64,000 nt of DNA. It comes from Vandiemenella viatica. Taxonomy: Eukaryota > Arthropoda > Insecta > Orthoptera > Morabidae. The stretch lies in contig JARYHS010006964.1 of assembly GCA_031002005.1 (NCBI GenBank), positions 3,224,001 through 3,288,000 of the forward strand, in the 5' to 3' direction. Position numbers and translations under genes: made by a program. The notes under the pieces are model-generated. The model saw nothing but the letters and a program-made list of their open reading frames with translations, did not search any database and had not been told where the DNA came from. Positions 1 through 12,008 of this stretch are shown here, in pieces; position 1 is the stretch's first letter; each line of letters opens with the position of its first letter.

Positions 1-980
1 TGAATAGTGTTATTAATTTGTACGTTACGAATAAATAATGAGGGAGTTATTAAACAAAATACAAAAACGTTAATGTCGCTCCAGAGACGAGTGGTTGTCA
101 AATGAAGGGTTTAAGATTTGGCTGCATAAGGAAAACGATTGCACCGCATATTGTAAAATGTTTAAAATCACTTTCAGTGTGAAATTTACTGTTATAACAA
201 TTATTTGCAAAAATAAAAAAAGAAATGCTCCATAAAATTTACTTTTTGTAACATATCCCCCGCAGAGGGTAAATGTCCGGTCGTGGAAATCTGAAAAGTT
301 AGCAACCCTACTCCCATCTCAGGTGTTTAATTATACCAGTTAAACATTTTAAATCGTAAATATCGCGTTATATGAATAAGTTGTATCAGAAATAAAAACA
401 GCGTTAGGAAAGACTAGACATCAGTGAGTGAAACGAAATATAGAGAATATACGCAAATGTTTCAAGAATGGAAATTTCTTCACACCCTACAGAGCTTAAA
501 TCAGATCAAAGACATCAAACAAAGAACAACAGGCTAGCAGGAAATAACTAACTTACTACTTAATTACTATCAGAAATTATAGTAACCATCAGAGAGACAT
601 AGCTACAGAGAAAAACTTTAGCATTAATATTTAGATTTGTCAGAACTGACAACAGAAGTCAACATGCGTCGCTATGGCCAGTTGAGTCCAATTAGAAAAG
701 CAAAACACTGCTCCAGTGACAAAGTAACGAAAAAGTATCTTAAACCATAAACAGATAGTGTAAATACACTAACCATCCCTTTTTTAAATTATTTCGTTGT
801 GTCAGTTAATAACAATGACCTTTATACTATTTACGATCGCGGCACACATTCTGCAGCTGAAACAATATTATTGTCGAAGGTACGAATAATCTCTCATATC
901 TATGAAACTCTAACCTGAATATCGTAACAATAATAAAAGTTTGTTCACTCACCGAATGAAAATCAACATACTGTTAAAAC
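1..980. other. AT-rich stretch, nothing recognised
   Basis: No coding frame with family resemblance, no terminal repeats and no RNA gene were seen here. Confidence 0.4.
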
Positions 981-984
981 TGAG

Positions 985-1115
985 ATTATTTTAACTTACC
1001 AATCCCCCTCGGACTAGCCACCAGCTCTCCACACGAGAGAAACCACGCAATGGCGGACTACAACGAGGAAGACAACACTAACGCACTCTGGTGGCAGCAG
1101 GCGAACTAACACAAT
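985..1115 (-). other. 5'-exon-like module with splice donor, copy 1
   Basis: On the minus strand this reads as an exon containing CCGCCATTGCGTGG and ending at a consensus donor (GTAAGT, plus positions 994-999). A diverged copy at 7,940-8,100 keeps the same block order, the same donor and part of the following intron ('actgttaaaac'). No protein was recognised. It may be a duplicated 5' UTR exon or promoter, or a repeat that carries one. Confidence 0.4.
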
Positions 1116-1894
1116 TTCAAACTTCCCCCACCACCTATACTGGACCAGTACTACAAAGAAACTAATGCAACAAGATATGAGACTGAATTTAATTTGCTCT
1201 GTGCTTACAGATTTATAACAGAAAACTAATTTTAAGAACTGCCTCTTGATTACATAAAGTAACAGTCTTAACAAACAATGCCAATTCTCTTCAAAAATTA
1301 ATACAAACAATATCAGAAAGTTAAACGCGTCCAGCGAAGACAGCCGGCAGTCCCTGCGTGACAGGGTTTCAATTCGCCGCGTATTCCGCCTCTGCATGGA
1401 CCTGGAGATTCACGTGGCCAAGAAACTGTCTTTTAATCACCTGCACATAAACATCTATTTGTTTTTGCAGTTGTACCAACTGTCGAACTATTAAATGATA
1501 TGTCTACTGCAAATATGAATGACAAATAAAGGAATTTCGAAGAACATACTGTGTATATAAAGAATTGGCGCAGCAAATCGGAATCTAAGCATGCCTGCAT
1601 GAATAGGGATACAAAATATATTTAATTTGAATTATTGGTGACACAGAGAGGAGTTTCCTGCTGCTTCAGATGTCAGCTACGAAAGATTCTGGAAGCGGAC
1701 AAAAACGGGCGGCGAGGCTTTGAGGCAAGGAGCGTCGGAAGTTAGGCAGCGGAAAAAAGTAGAATTCTCGGAAACCAATGTTCACAGTACAGACTACAGA
1801 TAACTTCACCAGAGCAACACCCGTTTGTTCAGCGCAGTGGCTAGTGCATTCTTGACTTCCCAGTCCATCAGTTTGAGTCCCACCTCCAATATAT

Positions 1895-2020
1895 GTCTTC
1901 ATCATGGAGGAAGGAATAATATGGAGACGACGCATGAGACCTTTACCACGCATGGGAGTGAAGCAGGGTGAGGAGGAGTGGGGGGCATGGCTGGAGTGGA
2001 GGGGGCATGGCCGCTTCCCA
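1895..2020 (+). repeat. Diverged repeat, inverted relative to the copy at 3,545-3,690
   Basis: The segment containing ATGGAGGAAGGAATAATATG is repeated on the opposite strand near 3,560-3,690. The downstream order is also shared, including CATGG- and CTTCCCAACAA-containing blocks. The family is unknown. Confidence 0.45.
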
Positions 2021-2062
2021 ACAAATACGGGGAATATGTACAAACACCTCAAGGGAACTCTA

Positions 2063-2690
2063 GGATAAACGTGACGCCGCAATCTGGTGATGGATTATTA
2101 TGTAACTCGATGAGACAAATAAAAAATGAAGAATAAAATTTTTTGATATCCTGCTTAGTTTTCGAGATATTCTGTCTCAAATGTGAAATGGTTTTGGTTG
2201 AAATTCAGAAGAAAAAATTATTCAAAGTCAAATTTTATGATGAATTTTTATTTAGAAAGACGAGACAAATAAAAAATAAAGAGTAAAATGTTTCGATATT
2301 TCACCTAGTTCTCGAGATATACTGTCTCAAAAGTGAGGTGTCTTGAGTTGAAATGCAGAAGAAAAATTTCGCAAAAGTCAAATTTAATGATGGATTCTTA
2401 TGTAACACGACGAAAAAACTCTATAATAAGGAATAAATGTTTTCGATATCTTGCTTAGTTTGGGGGATATACAACATCCAAATTGAGGGGTTTAGGTTTG
2501 GATGCAGGCTGGACCAAAAATTAATTCTGTCAAAGCCACAATGATTACATGGTTGACATGCAGAATGGATATTTCAGTTTTATTACTACCACTTGTGGTT
2601 AGTCTGAAATGTGTCCTAGACCAGAAAAAAAGTAAGAAGACCCACTCTAGGGATGAGCAACCCAGACATTTTGTAGGCTGGTACCAGAAA
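2063..2690. repeat. Tandem units of about 150 bp, copy 1 of a family also at 25.4-25.96 kb
   Basis: Units begin near 2,101, 2,252 and 2,402, each with TGTAACnCGA or a variant, then an AATAAAATTTTTTGATAT-like block and a TCGAGATAT-like block. A further partial unit lies near 2,597-2,640. The same units recur at 25,400-25,960, and both loci are preceded by a block with CGCCGCAAT. No protein is encoded. The family is not recognised. Confidence 0.55.
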
Positions 2691-2699
2691 TAAAATGTT

Positions 2700-3540
2700 T
2701 ATTCAGTCACCTTAATGAACATTCTCTTGATCATGATGTGTTGTCTAATTTCACAGCCCTACTTATTAGGACAATTGTAAAAAAATTATCTCTCAGTTAG
2801 ATTTAGATACGGGGGGGGGGGGGGGGAGAATGTTGTACAAAAAAAAGAGACTAAATTAGAAACACATTCCCCAAATTGATTTTGTTCAAAGGCCAATAAC
2901 TTCTTTATTTATGAAGCCCATTTTTATTTCTTCATGAACCTGTTTCGACATAAATAGATGAGAAAGATTTCAAAAACGGTAAAAATAGGTATAGACGTAT
3001 TTACAAACAGAAACAAGTCTTATATGAAGCTTTAAAAATAACCTAAGTCAATGGCCTGAAATAGCTATTTAAAAAATTAATAAAACTCACAGCTTCTCAC
3101 ATAACAGTTAATTTCATCATCCATTGTCAGTATAATCAGCAACGTGACGAAAGAAATCGTAATAGTAAATTCACTGAATCGCGAAGTAAAACACGCCCCT
3201 TTAAATCTCATTTTAAACACTCGTTAAAAAATAATGCTAGTCTATTATGTGCAAAATAGCAAGTTTGCTGATTTTCTACACTACACCAAGAAAAATTTGA
3301 GAACAAAGTCATCCCACTGAGAGCTATGACTAAATATTTATAGACGTGCTGCAAAGTTTGCGGTGTCTGCCGCTCACTTCAACAACGATAATTACAATTC
3401 AACTTACTTATGAAATGATATTCCAGGTTCTTTCCTGTCTGGCCTATTTGTGCAACCGTACGCAACACAAGCTGGCATTTTTAAACACTTATACACAATA
3501 CTAAATGAAATAATCACTGCATCTACCACAATGTGAACAC
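2700..3540. other. No gene seen; includes a G-homopolymer
   Basis: A run of 16 Gs lies near 2,811-2,826. The rest is AT-rich with only short chance reading frames. Confidence 0.4.
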
Positions 3541-3544
3541 CTTA

Positions 3545-3690
3545 ATTGTTGGGAAGCGCCATATGGTCGCTGCCGGTGCTGCCACCATGCGGGAGAGTTT
3601 AGTGCTTGCTTCACCGATTTAACGTCACTTCTCCTCCATATAATTCCTTCCTCCATGGTCTTCATTGGCTGTATAAACAACGGTACCAGC
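3545..3690 (-). repeat. Inverted partner of the repeat at 1,895-2,020
   Basis: The minus strand repeats the ATGGAGGAAGGAATTATATG block and the later CTTCCCAACAA block of the first copy. Divergence is substantial. Confidence 0.45.
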
Positions 3691-3699
3691 AGCCGTCCC

Positions 3700-4965
3700 C
3701 ATGGAAAACTGTTAAAATACAAAATATCAGCAAAGACCGCGTAATTCTAGCGCGCTCTGAGATCCGTATCCACACTGAGCACTAAGGAAATTATTGTATA
3801 CAAACTTTTTTAAAAAATTTATGGCAGACTTAAAAATTTTAATTTCAAAAAAAATATTTTTAAAAATGTTTATATTTAATAAACAAATTTCGCACTATTT
3901 TTTTACGATCTTAAATTTTATGAACATTGCTATAATTTTCCTGTGAATTTTAGATGACTACTAATCATTGCAAATTATGAAAGAATATTCGGATAAGCAG
4001 TTTGTGAAATAGAGGTGCAAAATTGCCTTTCTATCGTTTTTCGCCAAAAACTGAAGCAAATTGTAGAATAAATGTAAAATCCAAACTTTTTCAGGGGGAG
4101 AGGGCAGTACTACGTTGCAGGAGTATTACTACCTGATCCACTCGCTCTTCTAGAGAGCTTTTGCTAAGGGAAGAATCTAGAGCACAGCTGAAACATGAGA
4201 AGGCGGCCACACTAACCTTTACGTATAAGGGAGAGCCCATTAATTACGTGAGTTAGAAATAGAGTGAGGGACAGGGGACCAGCGAAATCTCACCAAGTCT
4301 CATTTAAACGGTGGGGGAGGGGAGGAGGTCATTAAGAACACACATTATTATAAAACAGATAATATTTTGTATCCAGGCATAAACAGTATTAAATATTGCA
4401 CATGCCTCGGATGAGAAATCACTTAGCCCTCCTCCTAGCCAGTATGAAGTATGTAAACCATAACTTACGTGTAGCAAACAGAGAAAGTAAAATTCATAAA
4501 GTCATAATAATTCCATTTTTACCGCTTTGGTTATGGAACTTTGAAACAGAGCCGAATGAATCTAAGGTCTTCATAATTATGGATTGCATTTAGAACCAAT
4601 TACAACTTCTAGCAAAATCAATTCTGGATTGAAATTAATTTCTTTTATATGCGATTTTTTTTTGTAAATAACAATTCGTAATTCTGGAAATATTGACTAT
4701 TTTTTTTTCCACGCGCACTAACCAATGGAAAACTCTAATCAAGTGACTGAAGTGCAAATTGGGCGTCCACATACGCCTCTGGGTTCTACTTGGTATTTTC
4801 CATTAAGGCCGGGAAATGGAAAAGGAATCAGGCCAGAGTACTAGAACATTATATATGATATTAACACTGTAATATCATCAACGGTTGGAGATTAGTCGTA
4901 GTAAACGCTTCAGCAAATGGTATACAGAACAAACAAACTAGAAATTATTTTTCATGCCTTTAAAC
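3700..4965. other. No gene seen; weak MITE-like segment at 4,080-4,320
   Basis: The 4,080-4,320 part has G-rich runs and a CCATTAATTACGTGAG block. It resembles, but does not clearly match, the CGTCCATAAACTACGTGG family found at 6.9, 17.7 and 18.9 kb. The rest shows no feature. Confidence 0.3.
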
Positions 4966-4969
4966 GTCA

Positions 4970-5180
4970 CCGACGTCGAGTTCATTTGAGTTGGGAAAGA
5001 AATAAAGGAACGGGAAGTAATTTGTCCATGGCCTTTTTAAAAATATCAGTCTGACATTCACATGGGATAATTTTGGGAAACTATGGAAAACCAAAATCTG
5101 GATTCCCAAATAGGGATTCGAACCCGTCACTCCCGAATACGAAGCCAGAGCATACCGCTCAGGCACCACGTTCGGCAACA
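4970..5180 (-). repeat. tRNA-derived SINE copy 1
   Basis: Read on the minus strand this has a tRNA-like head with a B-box-like GGGTTCGAATCCC, then a body that includes a block complementary to AACCAAAATCTGGAT (5' part lost or diverged). Related copies lie at 6,995-7,125, 19,378-19,602 and 31,405-31,605, all in the same orientation. Confidence 0.65.
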
Positions 5181-5550
5181 AGAAACCAGTTGCACTGTCG
5201 TCCTAATAATAATTCACTGATGGGTCTGAACTGCTAGCATAATTTAATGTATCAGCAACTCAGGAAACATCACGAGATTTTTCGTATCTCCACGTTGTCG
5301 AAACACTCAGCAATAACGACGTCGACATCAACGGTGAGCGTCCATATTGTTGGGACAGTTACAATGTTGCCGCACTGTAAGTACAGCGTCACCCAAAAAT
5401 ATAAGACGCTCACCGTTATAGACCAGCTTATTCCAAAATATTGTGAGGAATTGATCTGAAGTCTCCTGGAAAAAAGAAACGAAACTGTCCTGTAGAGCTC
5501 TGCGCGACAGTCTGCAGCGTCAAACTAAAAAGTTAGAATACTCAATTTTC

Positions 5551-6060
5551 ATGAATAATCGTTATATTTTTCTGAATGTGTTTCACTTCATTCTCTGATG
5601 CATCTTCATCGGTTCTGTCTGCTGGGTGTTTATACATATAATTTATCTGTTTTATGTTACAATTTACACATGGAAATTATGGTATGAATAGATATAAGCT
5701 TAGTTACATTGTTCATTGCTCACATTCGCTTGTAATTGCACAGTATTTTGGCATTAGCTGTGTCTGTAGGTGCTTTTTGCATCTTTATGTACAATTTCAT
5801 AGTACTTTCAACAAGCACCTGTGATGCATACAGCTGATGCCAAAATACTGTGCAATTACAAGCAAATGTGAGCAATGAAAAATGTAAGAAAGCTTATATC
5901 CATTCATACCATAATTTCCATGTGTAAATTGTAACATGAAAAAGATAAATGTATAAACACCCAGCAGACAGAACCGCTGAAGATACTTCAGAGTATAAAG
6001 TGAAACGCGTTCGGGAAATAAAACAACAAATTCAATTTCATTGGCGTGACAATTATTCAT
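5551..6060. mobile_element. Fold-back (palindromic) MITE of about 510 bp
   Basis: The left arm starts ATGAATAAT and the right arm ends ATTATTCAT. The two arms (about 5,551-5,780 and 5,812-6,060) are near-complete reverse complements around a short loop. Both carry the CCCAGCAGACAGAACC / GGTTCTGTCTGCTGGG blocks. No coding capacity was seen. It is probably a non-autonomous DNA transposon. No target duplication was identified. Confidence 0.65.
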
Positions 6061-6064
6061 AAAA

Positions 6065-6870
6065 ATAGATTATATCGCAAATGAAGAAATATCCCACAAT
6101 ATCCAGAAGGTAGAATACTGTTTTACATGATATAAAAATAAATTTCTCTAGGCTTCAGAATGCTCATAGATATAGGCCTACTGGTCTTTCTGGTACTTCA
6201 CTAATAACATTTTGTTCGGTTGGAAGAAAAACAAACCTCCTAACTTATTTACACCCCAGGAACATTCCAGTGGGAATATAAATACAACACCTGAGCATTT
6301 AGTAAGCATAAGAGCGCCAGCACGTGATAATACTAGATGCATGATGGTGTGTTCTGTCACCACTACACTCAAATATTGTGTCCTGAGTTATGGATCTTCG
6401 ATTTTTTTTTATTTGACTAAAAATCCATATATTTTAAAAATCATGCATCATGTGTTTAATTGAATAACTCATAATCAATAAGAGCTAGTGAGTTGAAATT
6501 ATTTTTGTCTGGAAGCTATTGAAATGAATTTTAAAATAGTATACAATAATTGAGCGTAAATTACAAAAATCCAATCATACATATTTTGGGAAAGATTGTG
6601 ATTTTTAGTAGTTATCAGAATTTTTTCTTATACAAAAGAAGTTGGATCATTTTGTTAATCGTAAAATGGCCACAAATAACTGACTCAACTGTTATTTCTT
6701 CTCATTACGACCTTAACTTCTGTTGCAGTACTATACAAAAAATTGTCAGGAAGGTGTTGTGTCCAATGTAGTCAAAATGCATTCAAAACGGATTCCGAAA
6801 TCAGAAACCGTTAAAACAGTAAACATTTGCGATTCTTTACAAGAAATTTGTTTATACTAAAAATAATGCT
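6065..6870. other. No gene seen
   Basis: AT-rich, with overlapping short frames on both strands that show no family resemblance. Confidence 0.4.
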
Positions 6871-6872
6871 GG

Positions 6873-7304
6873 GGAGCGTCCATAAACTACGTGGCTCGGT
6901 CTAGAGGAGGGGTTGGCAGGAAAGCTACGCTGCGGTACGTGGGGGAGGGGGGGGCGGGTTCCGAGCCAAGCCACGTCACTTTCAATTCATATTATTTGGA
7001 GTGATTTGGGGGAAACCATGAAAAACCAATATCTGGATGCCCGGACGGGGATTCGAACCCTCGTACTGTCGAATGCGAGGGCAGAACGTTAACCGTTCAC
7101 CCACCAAGCTCCGTATCTCCTTATGTAATTTACGATAGTCTGACAGGAGAAAACGGTACAAAATGTCTTTTGGAATCAATAAGGAAAAAAAGCTACGCGG
7201 GGGGTGGGGGGGGTAGAGGCAAAAGCCACGTCGGGCTACGTGGGGCGGGGAGGGGGAGGGTTTACAGTAGGACAAAATTAAGCTACGTGGTTTCTGGACG
7301 CTCC
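6873..7304. mobile_element. MITE family A, copy 1 (interrupted by a SINE)
   Basis: Terminal inverted repeats: left GGAGCGTCCATAAACTACG, and the right end read in reverse GGAGCGTCCAGAAACCACG. The interior has G-rich runs and GGCTACGTGGGG blocks. Copies 2 and 3 lie at 17,713-18,054 and 18,934-19,257. A tRNA-derived SINE sits in the middle of this copy, so the MITE inserted first. No transposase is present and the superfamily is unassigned. Confidence 0.7.
6995..7125 (-). repeat. tRNA-derived SINE copy 2, inside MITE A copy 1
   Basis: The minus strand carries a B-box-like GGGTTCGAATCCC and the same downstream body as the other SINE copies (CCATGAAAAACC / ATCTGGATGCCC on plus). It is 5' truncated relative to the copy at 19.4 kb. 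Confidence 0.65.
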
Positions 7305-7929
7305 ATAGGGAATAATTAGAAGGAAAACGCATTATATATTCAAAAGCTGTTTTCGACACTAAAAATTTTTTCCCACAATATGAAAGTATGCACGCGAAAC
7401 TTAAACTCTTAAATCTCTACATAACTTAACAAGGGCGTAGCAGTGAGGTAATTACTTTCATAAAGCAGCGCAATTCGTACGAGAAGTAATTATTACAGCA
7501 AGATAAAACACAATTACAGTGGACAACTGTAGCACAAAATGTTACACACGAAAGGATTAAAAACTGATTCTTCCAAGAGCAACAATAGCGAACATAATTA
7601 TATCGTGTCACATTAAAATCAAAATTCTGTGACAATGCTTCGCATGGCATGGATTATTATTGACAATCTTAAATGGCGAGTGGAAGGAAATTGGCCAATC
7701 ACGAAGCCAGCGTGTTTTAAAAACATTACCGTCCTAGTGTATTTTTTACTGTCTTTATTTTCTATTGTTTTGTTACAGCAGTTTCGTGTTTCAACCTATC
7801 TCATAATGCGCCACACAAACTGCTTCATTACTTCAAGTTTAAACAATATTATTCCTGAATGTAGAGCACAATATCGGAACAGAAAAGAAAGCTTGCTGAC
7901 GCCACGAAACCTACAGGTCAACGAAAATA

Positions 7930-8100
7930 CTGTTAAAAACCAAAGTAAGAGGCCCTTTCATTCTGATTTTGTTGACTTACCGATTCTCGTCAGACGAAAC
8001 AGCTGCAGTCCACTACGACTAACCACACAATGGCCGACTGCAAGAATGACACTCCGCAAAAGCGCTCTGGTGGCCACCAGCGGAACTACCGGTTTTCAAA
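7930..8100 (-). other. 5'-exon-like module with splice donor, copy 2
   Basis: Diverged duplicate of the module at 985-1,115. On the minus strand an exon containing GGCCATTGTGTGGTTAG ends at GTAAGT (plus 7,975-7,980). A chance 202-codon frame runs antisense through it. I do not take that frame as a protein because it overlaps this repeat and resembles nothing. Confidence 0.4.
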
Positions 8101-8240
8101 TTTTTCAACTAAACCGTTGTATAAATTACACCAATCCTATAATGCAGCAGGCTTTTATTTTGGTATTTAATCGTAGTATTTATAATCATTTTAAAACTGA
8201 GAACACTAATATAGAAACATTCCTAATTATTACGTAAATC

Positions 8241-8610
8241 CAGGGGCGTAGCTACTATTGGGCTATGCAGTGCAGTGCACCGGGGACCCTATGCTCAGGG
8301 GGCCCCCACGCATACCTCAGGGGGCCCCCAAACGCACCTGTGGGGCCCCAAGCGCAGTTCAGTGGGCCCACGGGCCTTCACGGCACACTGGCGACCTTTT
8401 TTTTTTCTTTTAGCTCTACCGTCGTCTAATGGGGCCCCTGAGATACAGGGAGCTTCTCACAAAGGGCCCTCACTGCTCAGGGGGCCCTCAACTACTTCTC
8501 AAGGGGGGCCCTACCAGCAACACAAAGCAAAAATATGGTCGCCCATCTGGCCTGAAGGCACAAAATAATTTTTTTGCACCGGGGCCCTTGTTGACCGAGC
8601 TACGCCAATC
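8241..8610. mobile_element. hAT-type MITE with 8-bp target duplication
   Basis: The 370-bp element starts CAGGGGCGTAGCT and ends AGCTACGCCAATC, a partial inverted match. It is flanked by a perfect 8-bp duplication CGTAAATC (8,233-8,240 and 8,611-8,618), the hAT signature. The interior is built of repeated GGGGCCC blocks. No coding capacity. Confidence 0.85.
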
Positions 8611-8619
8611 CGTAAATCG

Positions 8620-9510
8620 GCAGTAATAATTAACAAGGACTCAATTACTGTATATTATTTCCTAGTGGCTCTATGAAGTAATAACAGTAACAACAGTAAT
8701 AATATCGGCTCATTCAGGGGATCACATTGCACTCACTATGAAAACTGTTGCATTCAGACAATTACAGGGTGACTACAATATTTCTTGATAGGTTGGACGC
8801 TGTTTCTTCTATGAATGTTTTTTTTTTATTTTTAAATTAAAATGCCTCAAAGCTATGAGTCCTGCATAAAACTATTTTACCAGGTCTGTAGGTGCAAAAC
8901 TCAAAACTTGAATATCTTCGCCTAAGAATTGTCGAAAGCTTTAGAGTGGGATCTGTAGTAGTTTTCTTTATACTGTAGCAAATTCTGTAAGACAAGATTG
9001 ATTTTTGCTGCCACAGCTGTAATGTTGCGTCCGTTACTTCTCGTATTAAAAACAGCCACACTGTCAGGTACTCCCCCTCCCCCCTCCCCCCCCCCCCCTC
9101 CTATAGACCGCCCTGATTGCAGATTTTAGGCGGTTTTTTCGCAATCACCTAGGCGAATGCTGGGCCAGTCCTCAACTTTTGCTTCATAAACTACACATTT
9201 AGAAAACAAAAAATACAATATTATACAGGACACAAATTACACTTATGGCATACAGATGGCAACACTTTCGTAGCTGCCTGCGCCCATTGGAGTAGGATCA
9301 CCAGGCAGTCACTGAAGCAGAATTGATTTCCACGCGTCTAAAGGGCGACATCATTCATGCCACAAACCGGCTGGATAAAATCACCAGAAACAGGTAGAAT
9401 GGGTGAAATTAATTTCTGTCACGAACGAAATGTTGTTCAACAATGGAGCTCAGCCTCTTTATTAATCGGTACTGCTTCACTTTTTATAAGCAAAACATCT
9501 TAATGACACG
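8620..9510. other. No gene seen; C-rich tract near 9,070-9,105
   Basis: Contains one long polypyrimidine/C tract and short frames with no family resemblance. Confidence 0.35.
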
Positions 9511-9516
9511 CTATAC

Positions 9517-9771
9517 CAGTAGCGGATCCAGGAATTTGGGGGGGGGGGGCGGCCTTGGGCGGATTTTGTTTTGGGGGACTCGAGCGGATTTCGTTTGGGG
9601 GGGAGGGGGAGGGCTTGAATCGGGCTGGGGTGGAATTTATTCTGGTGATGCCACCCATAAAATATCAGTAGAGCCAAAAAAAAAAAAATGGTCACCAGTC
9701 TCCAAAAATTACGATGTGGGGGGAAGTAGAACTTGTTTTTTTTGGGGGGGAGGGGGGGGGCTCCTCCACTG
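9517..9771. mobile_element. hAT-type MITE with 8-bp target duplication
   Basis: A 255-bp element starting CAGTAGCGGATCC, whose reverse end reads CAGTGGAGGAGCC. Perfect 8-bp duplications CGCTATAC flank it (9,509-9,516 and 9,772-9,779). The interior is strongly G-rich. The reading frame across it is a chance product of that composition. Confidence 0.85.
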
Positions 9772-9784
9772 CGCTATACTGTAT

Positions 9785-11330
9785 TAATGTACTACAATAA
9801 ACTATATCACCAAGAAGTATAATCATCATTACATTTGTAAGCGGGTATAAGGTCTATTATACGACTTTTAACTTGAGAACACATTGTAACCCATGTCAGG
9901 CTGATTGTTCGTGCCGTCAGCTGCTGACTGAATACCTCAGCAAACTGTGGGCCCTGCAGTCAGCGGACAGAACTGCAGACCTGGTCTATGACTTAAGATA
10001 TTACCGAATTATCTTATAGGTATGCTTAATTTTTCTGAACAAATCATCTTTATTTTTGTTCGATGTAAGAAATAAATAATGAGTACAACAAGCTGGACGC
10101 ATCCACTCCAGCGCTAATAAGTAAGGGGGCGTGTATTAATTACGTCAGGTGTTGTTACGGGTGCCGCGAAAACTGCGCCCAGTGAAATTTGCGCCCAGTG
10201 AAATCTGCGGCCAGAACTCTCAACAATGCTGAAGCGGTATGTATATTATAGAATAGGATCAAACTTGTTGTATTGTTAACAGCCGCCCCGCCGGCGCTAG
10301 TAGCGGACTGCTACGTTTGTAGTCCATGTTTCTAAACAGCATTTTGACACTACAGATGTTTTATAGTTTATAACTGTTATTAAAACACAAGTTTTATTCT
10401 TGCTTAAAAGACGTAGAAAAGAATTGTAATAGATTTCATGCAAAATCTCCCTTTGCCTCACATTACTAGTGCAGGAAAAATTATTCTACCATCAGCAGTT
10501 GTGGGTTAACTGTTTTTGCATTTATGACTTGAAAACCAAATAAGCAAAAATCTATACCTACCATGAAGGCACTGCGAAAAAAGGAGGCAATGAAGTTTCC
10601 TCTTTCCGAAATCACTTCATAACATATCTCATCCCCCAAACTGTAAAAGAAACCCAACCGTTTTCCGAATAGAAAATTAAATACAAAAGCTGAGAGTTAA
10701 ATAAACGTCCAAAAAAGTGCGAAATGACGATAAATAAGCTCTGTGATATTACGAAAACTTAAAGAAATGCTATATAGTGATTATAAAACAAATTTATTAA
10801 ATTTAAGTAGTTTAGCAAGCCGAAAATAGTGACAGGTAAGTCACATGATCCAAAACACAATATTTAAACAAGTAGTCTAATATAAAATTGTTCTTGTTTT
10901 TCTATGTTCTTTATAAAAACAAGACCGCTAAGATTTTTTTTTTTAACACGGTTTTCTGTTTGCATTTATGTCTTTATTTTAAATAATACTAGCAATTGAT
11001 CTATTGCCATATTTATTTTTATTTTGTCATGGTAGTCAGAGATCTGCCACAGGGGTGATCTTTATTGTTATCAATAATCTCCAGCACAAAGTCATGTTGA
11101 GACGAAATAAATTTTTCTAAAAAAAAGTAAAATAAAAAATATCGTGCTAATCGTTACTTAATAATTTTTAAGACTCTGTTATTTTGAATACTACATTCAA
11201 AATAATATTAAACTAGTAGCAAAACAAATATTTCTATACCAGTTTCAAAACAAAAAGCAGTGGTACAATGTTGTGTAGTCCACTCAAGGCACTGATGTTT
11301 GGTGGTCAGTGATAGAATGAGAAGTGTTTG
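9785..11330. other. No gene seen
   Basis: Mostly AT-rich. Near 10,168-10,215 the block GCGCCCAGTGAAAT is repeated in tandem. Nothing else was recognised. Confidence 0.35.
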
Positions 11331-11333
11331 GAC

Positions 11334-11565
11334 CGCGGTTTCGGCATACACGAGCCGACTGGAGTGATGGCTTGGTGTCGCTCCACGTGGTTTTCCCCAC
11401 ACACGGTCAGCTGGCTTGATGGCATGATGGACGAAACTGATGGATATTGAACTGACCGAATATCCAAATAATCCTGTCAGTCCACGTCATCCACACAGAT
11501 GACACGATAATGGAGTGACATCGCTCCATTTGGACGGATGGAGCGATCGTGTATGGCCGCCTCTA
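11334..11565. mobile_element. Possible short TIR element
   Basis: The left side reads CGGCATACACGAGCCG and the right side, reversed, GGCGGCCATACACGATCG. These share CATACACGA, a motif resembling the Harbinger-type ends at 15,230. The target duplication is unresolved. Confidence 0.35.
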
Positions 11566-11735
11566 GACGACCTCGGCCACTCCGATCAAGTTAGTACCGC
11601 ACTGGATTTTCCGAACAGTGTTGCAGATCAGCAAAAAATTCAGCTTTCAGTAACGAGTGCGAAAAAAGTCTAAGAAAGAATACTTAACCTGTGAAACAAG
11701 GTGATGTGCTTTTTAATATGAAACATTTGCGGGTC

Positions 11736-11766
<31 letters not shown>

Positions 11767-12008
11767 AGAAACTAGCTTGGCTGTTTCGGGCGTGTAATGT
11801 AACATGATTTGTTCACGTAAAAACTTCAAGGCCACGATTCAGTGAGACCAGTTCAGGTCGTCTAAAAGGTAGGCTTGCCAGATTTCTGAAATGTTGAACC
11901 GGACACTAGAATGCCCCCCCCCCCCCCAGCGTCATGGGTATTCAAGGGTCCACACCCTTGATGGGTTTCAGAGTGTTTTAGAGGGTAGTTTATTCTCAAT
12001 GCTATGAA

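Noticed and set aside
1666..2082. 138-codon minus frame
   Set aside because: No domain; it overlaps the antisense of a diverged repeat that is shared with 3.6 kb.
7629..8237. 202-codon open frame on plus
   Set aside because: It runs antisense through a repeated exon-like module, has no recognisable domain and contains biased low-complexity stretches.
8275..8626. Gly/Pro-rich frames of 65-97 codons
   Set aside because: They are the translation of GGGGCCC repeats inside a MITE with a clear target duplication.
9443..9787. Gly-rich 114-codon frame
   Set aside because: Produced by G-runs of a hAT-type MITE.
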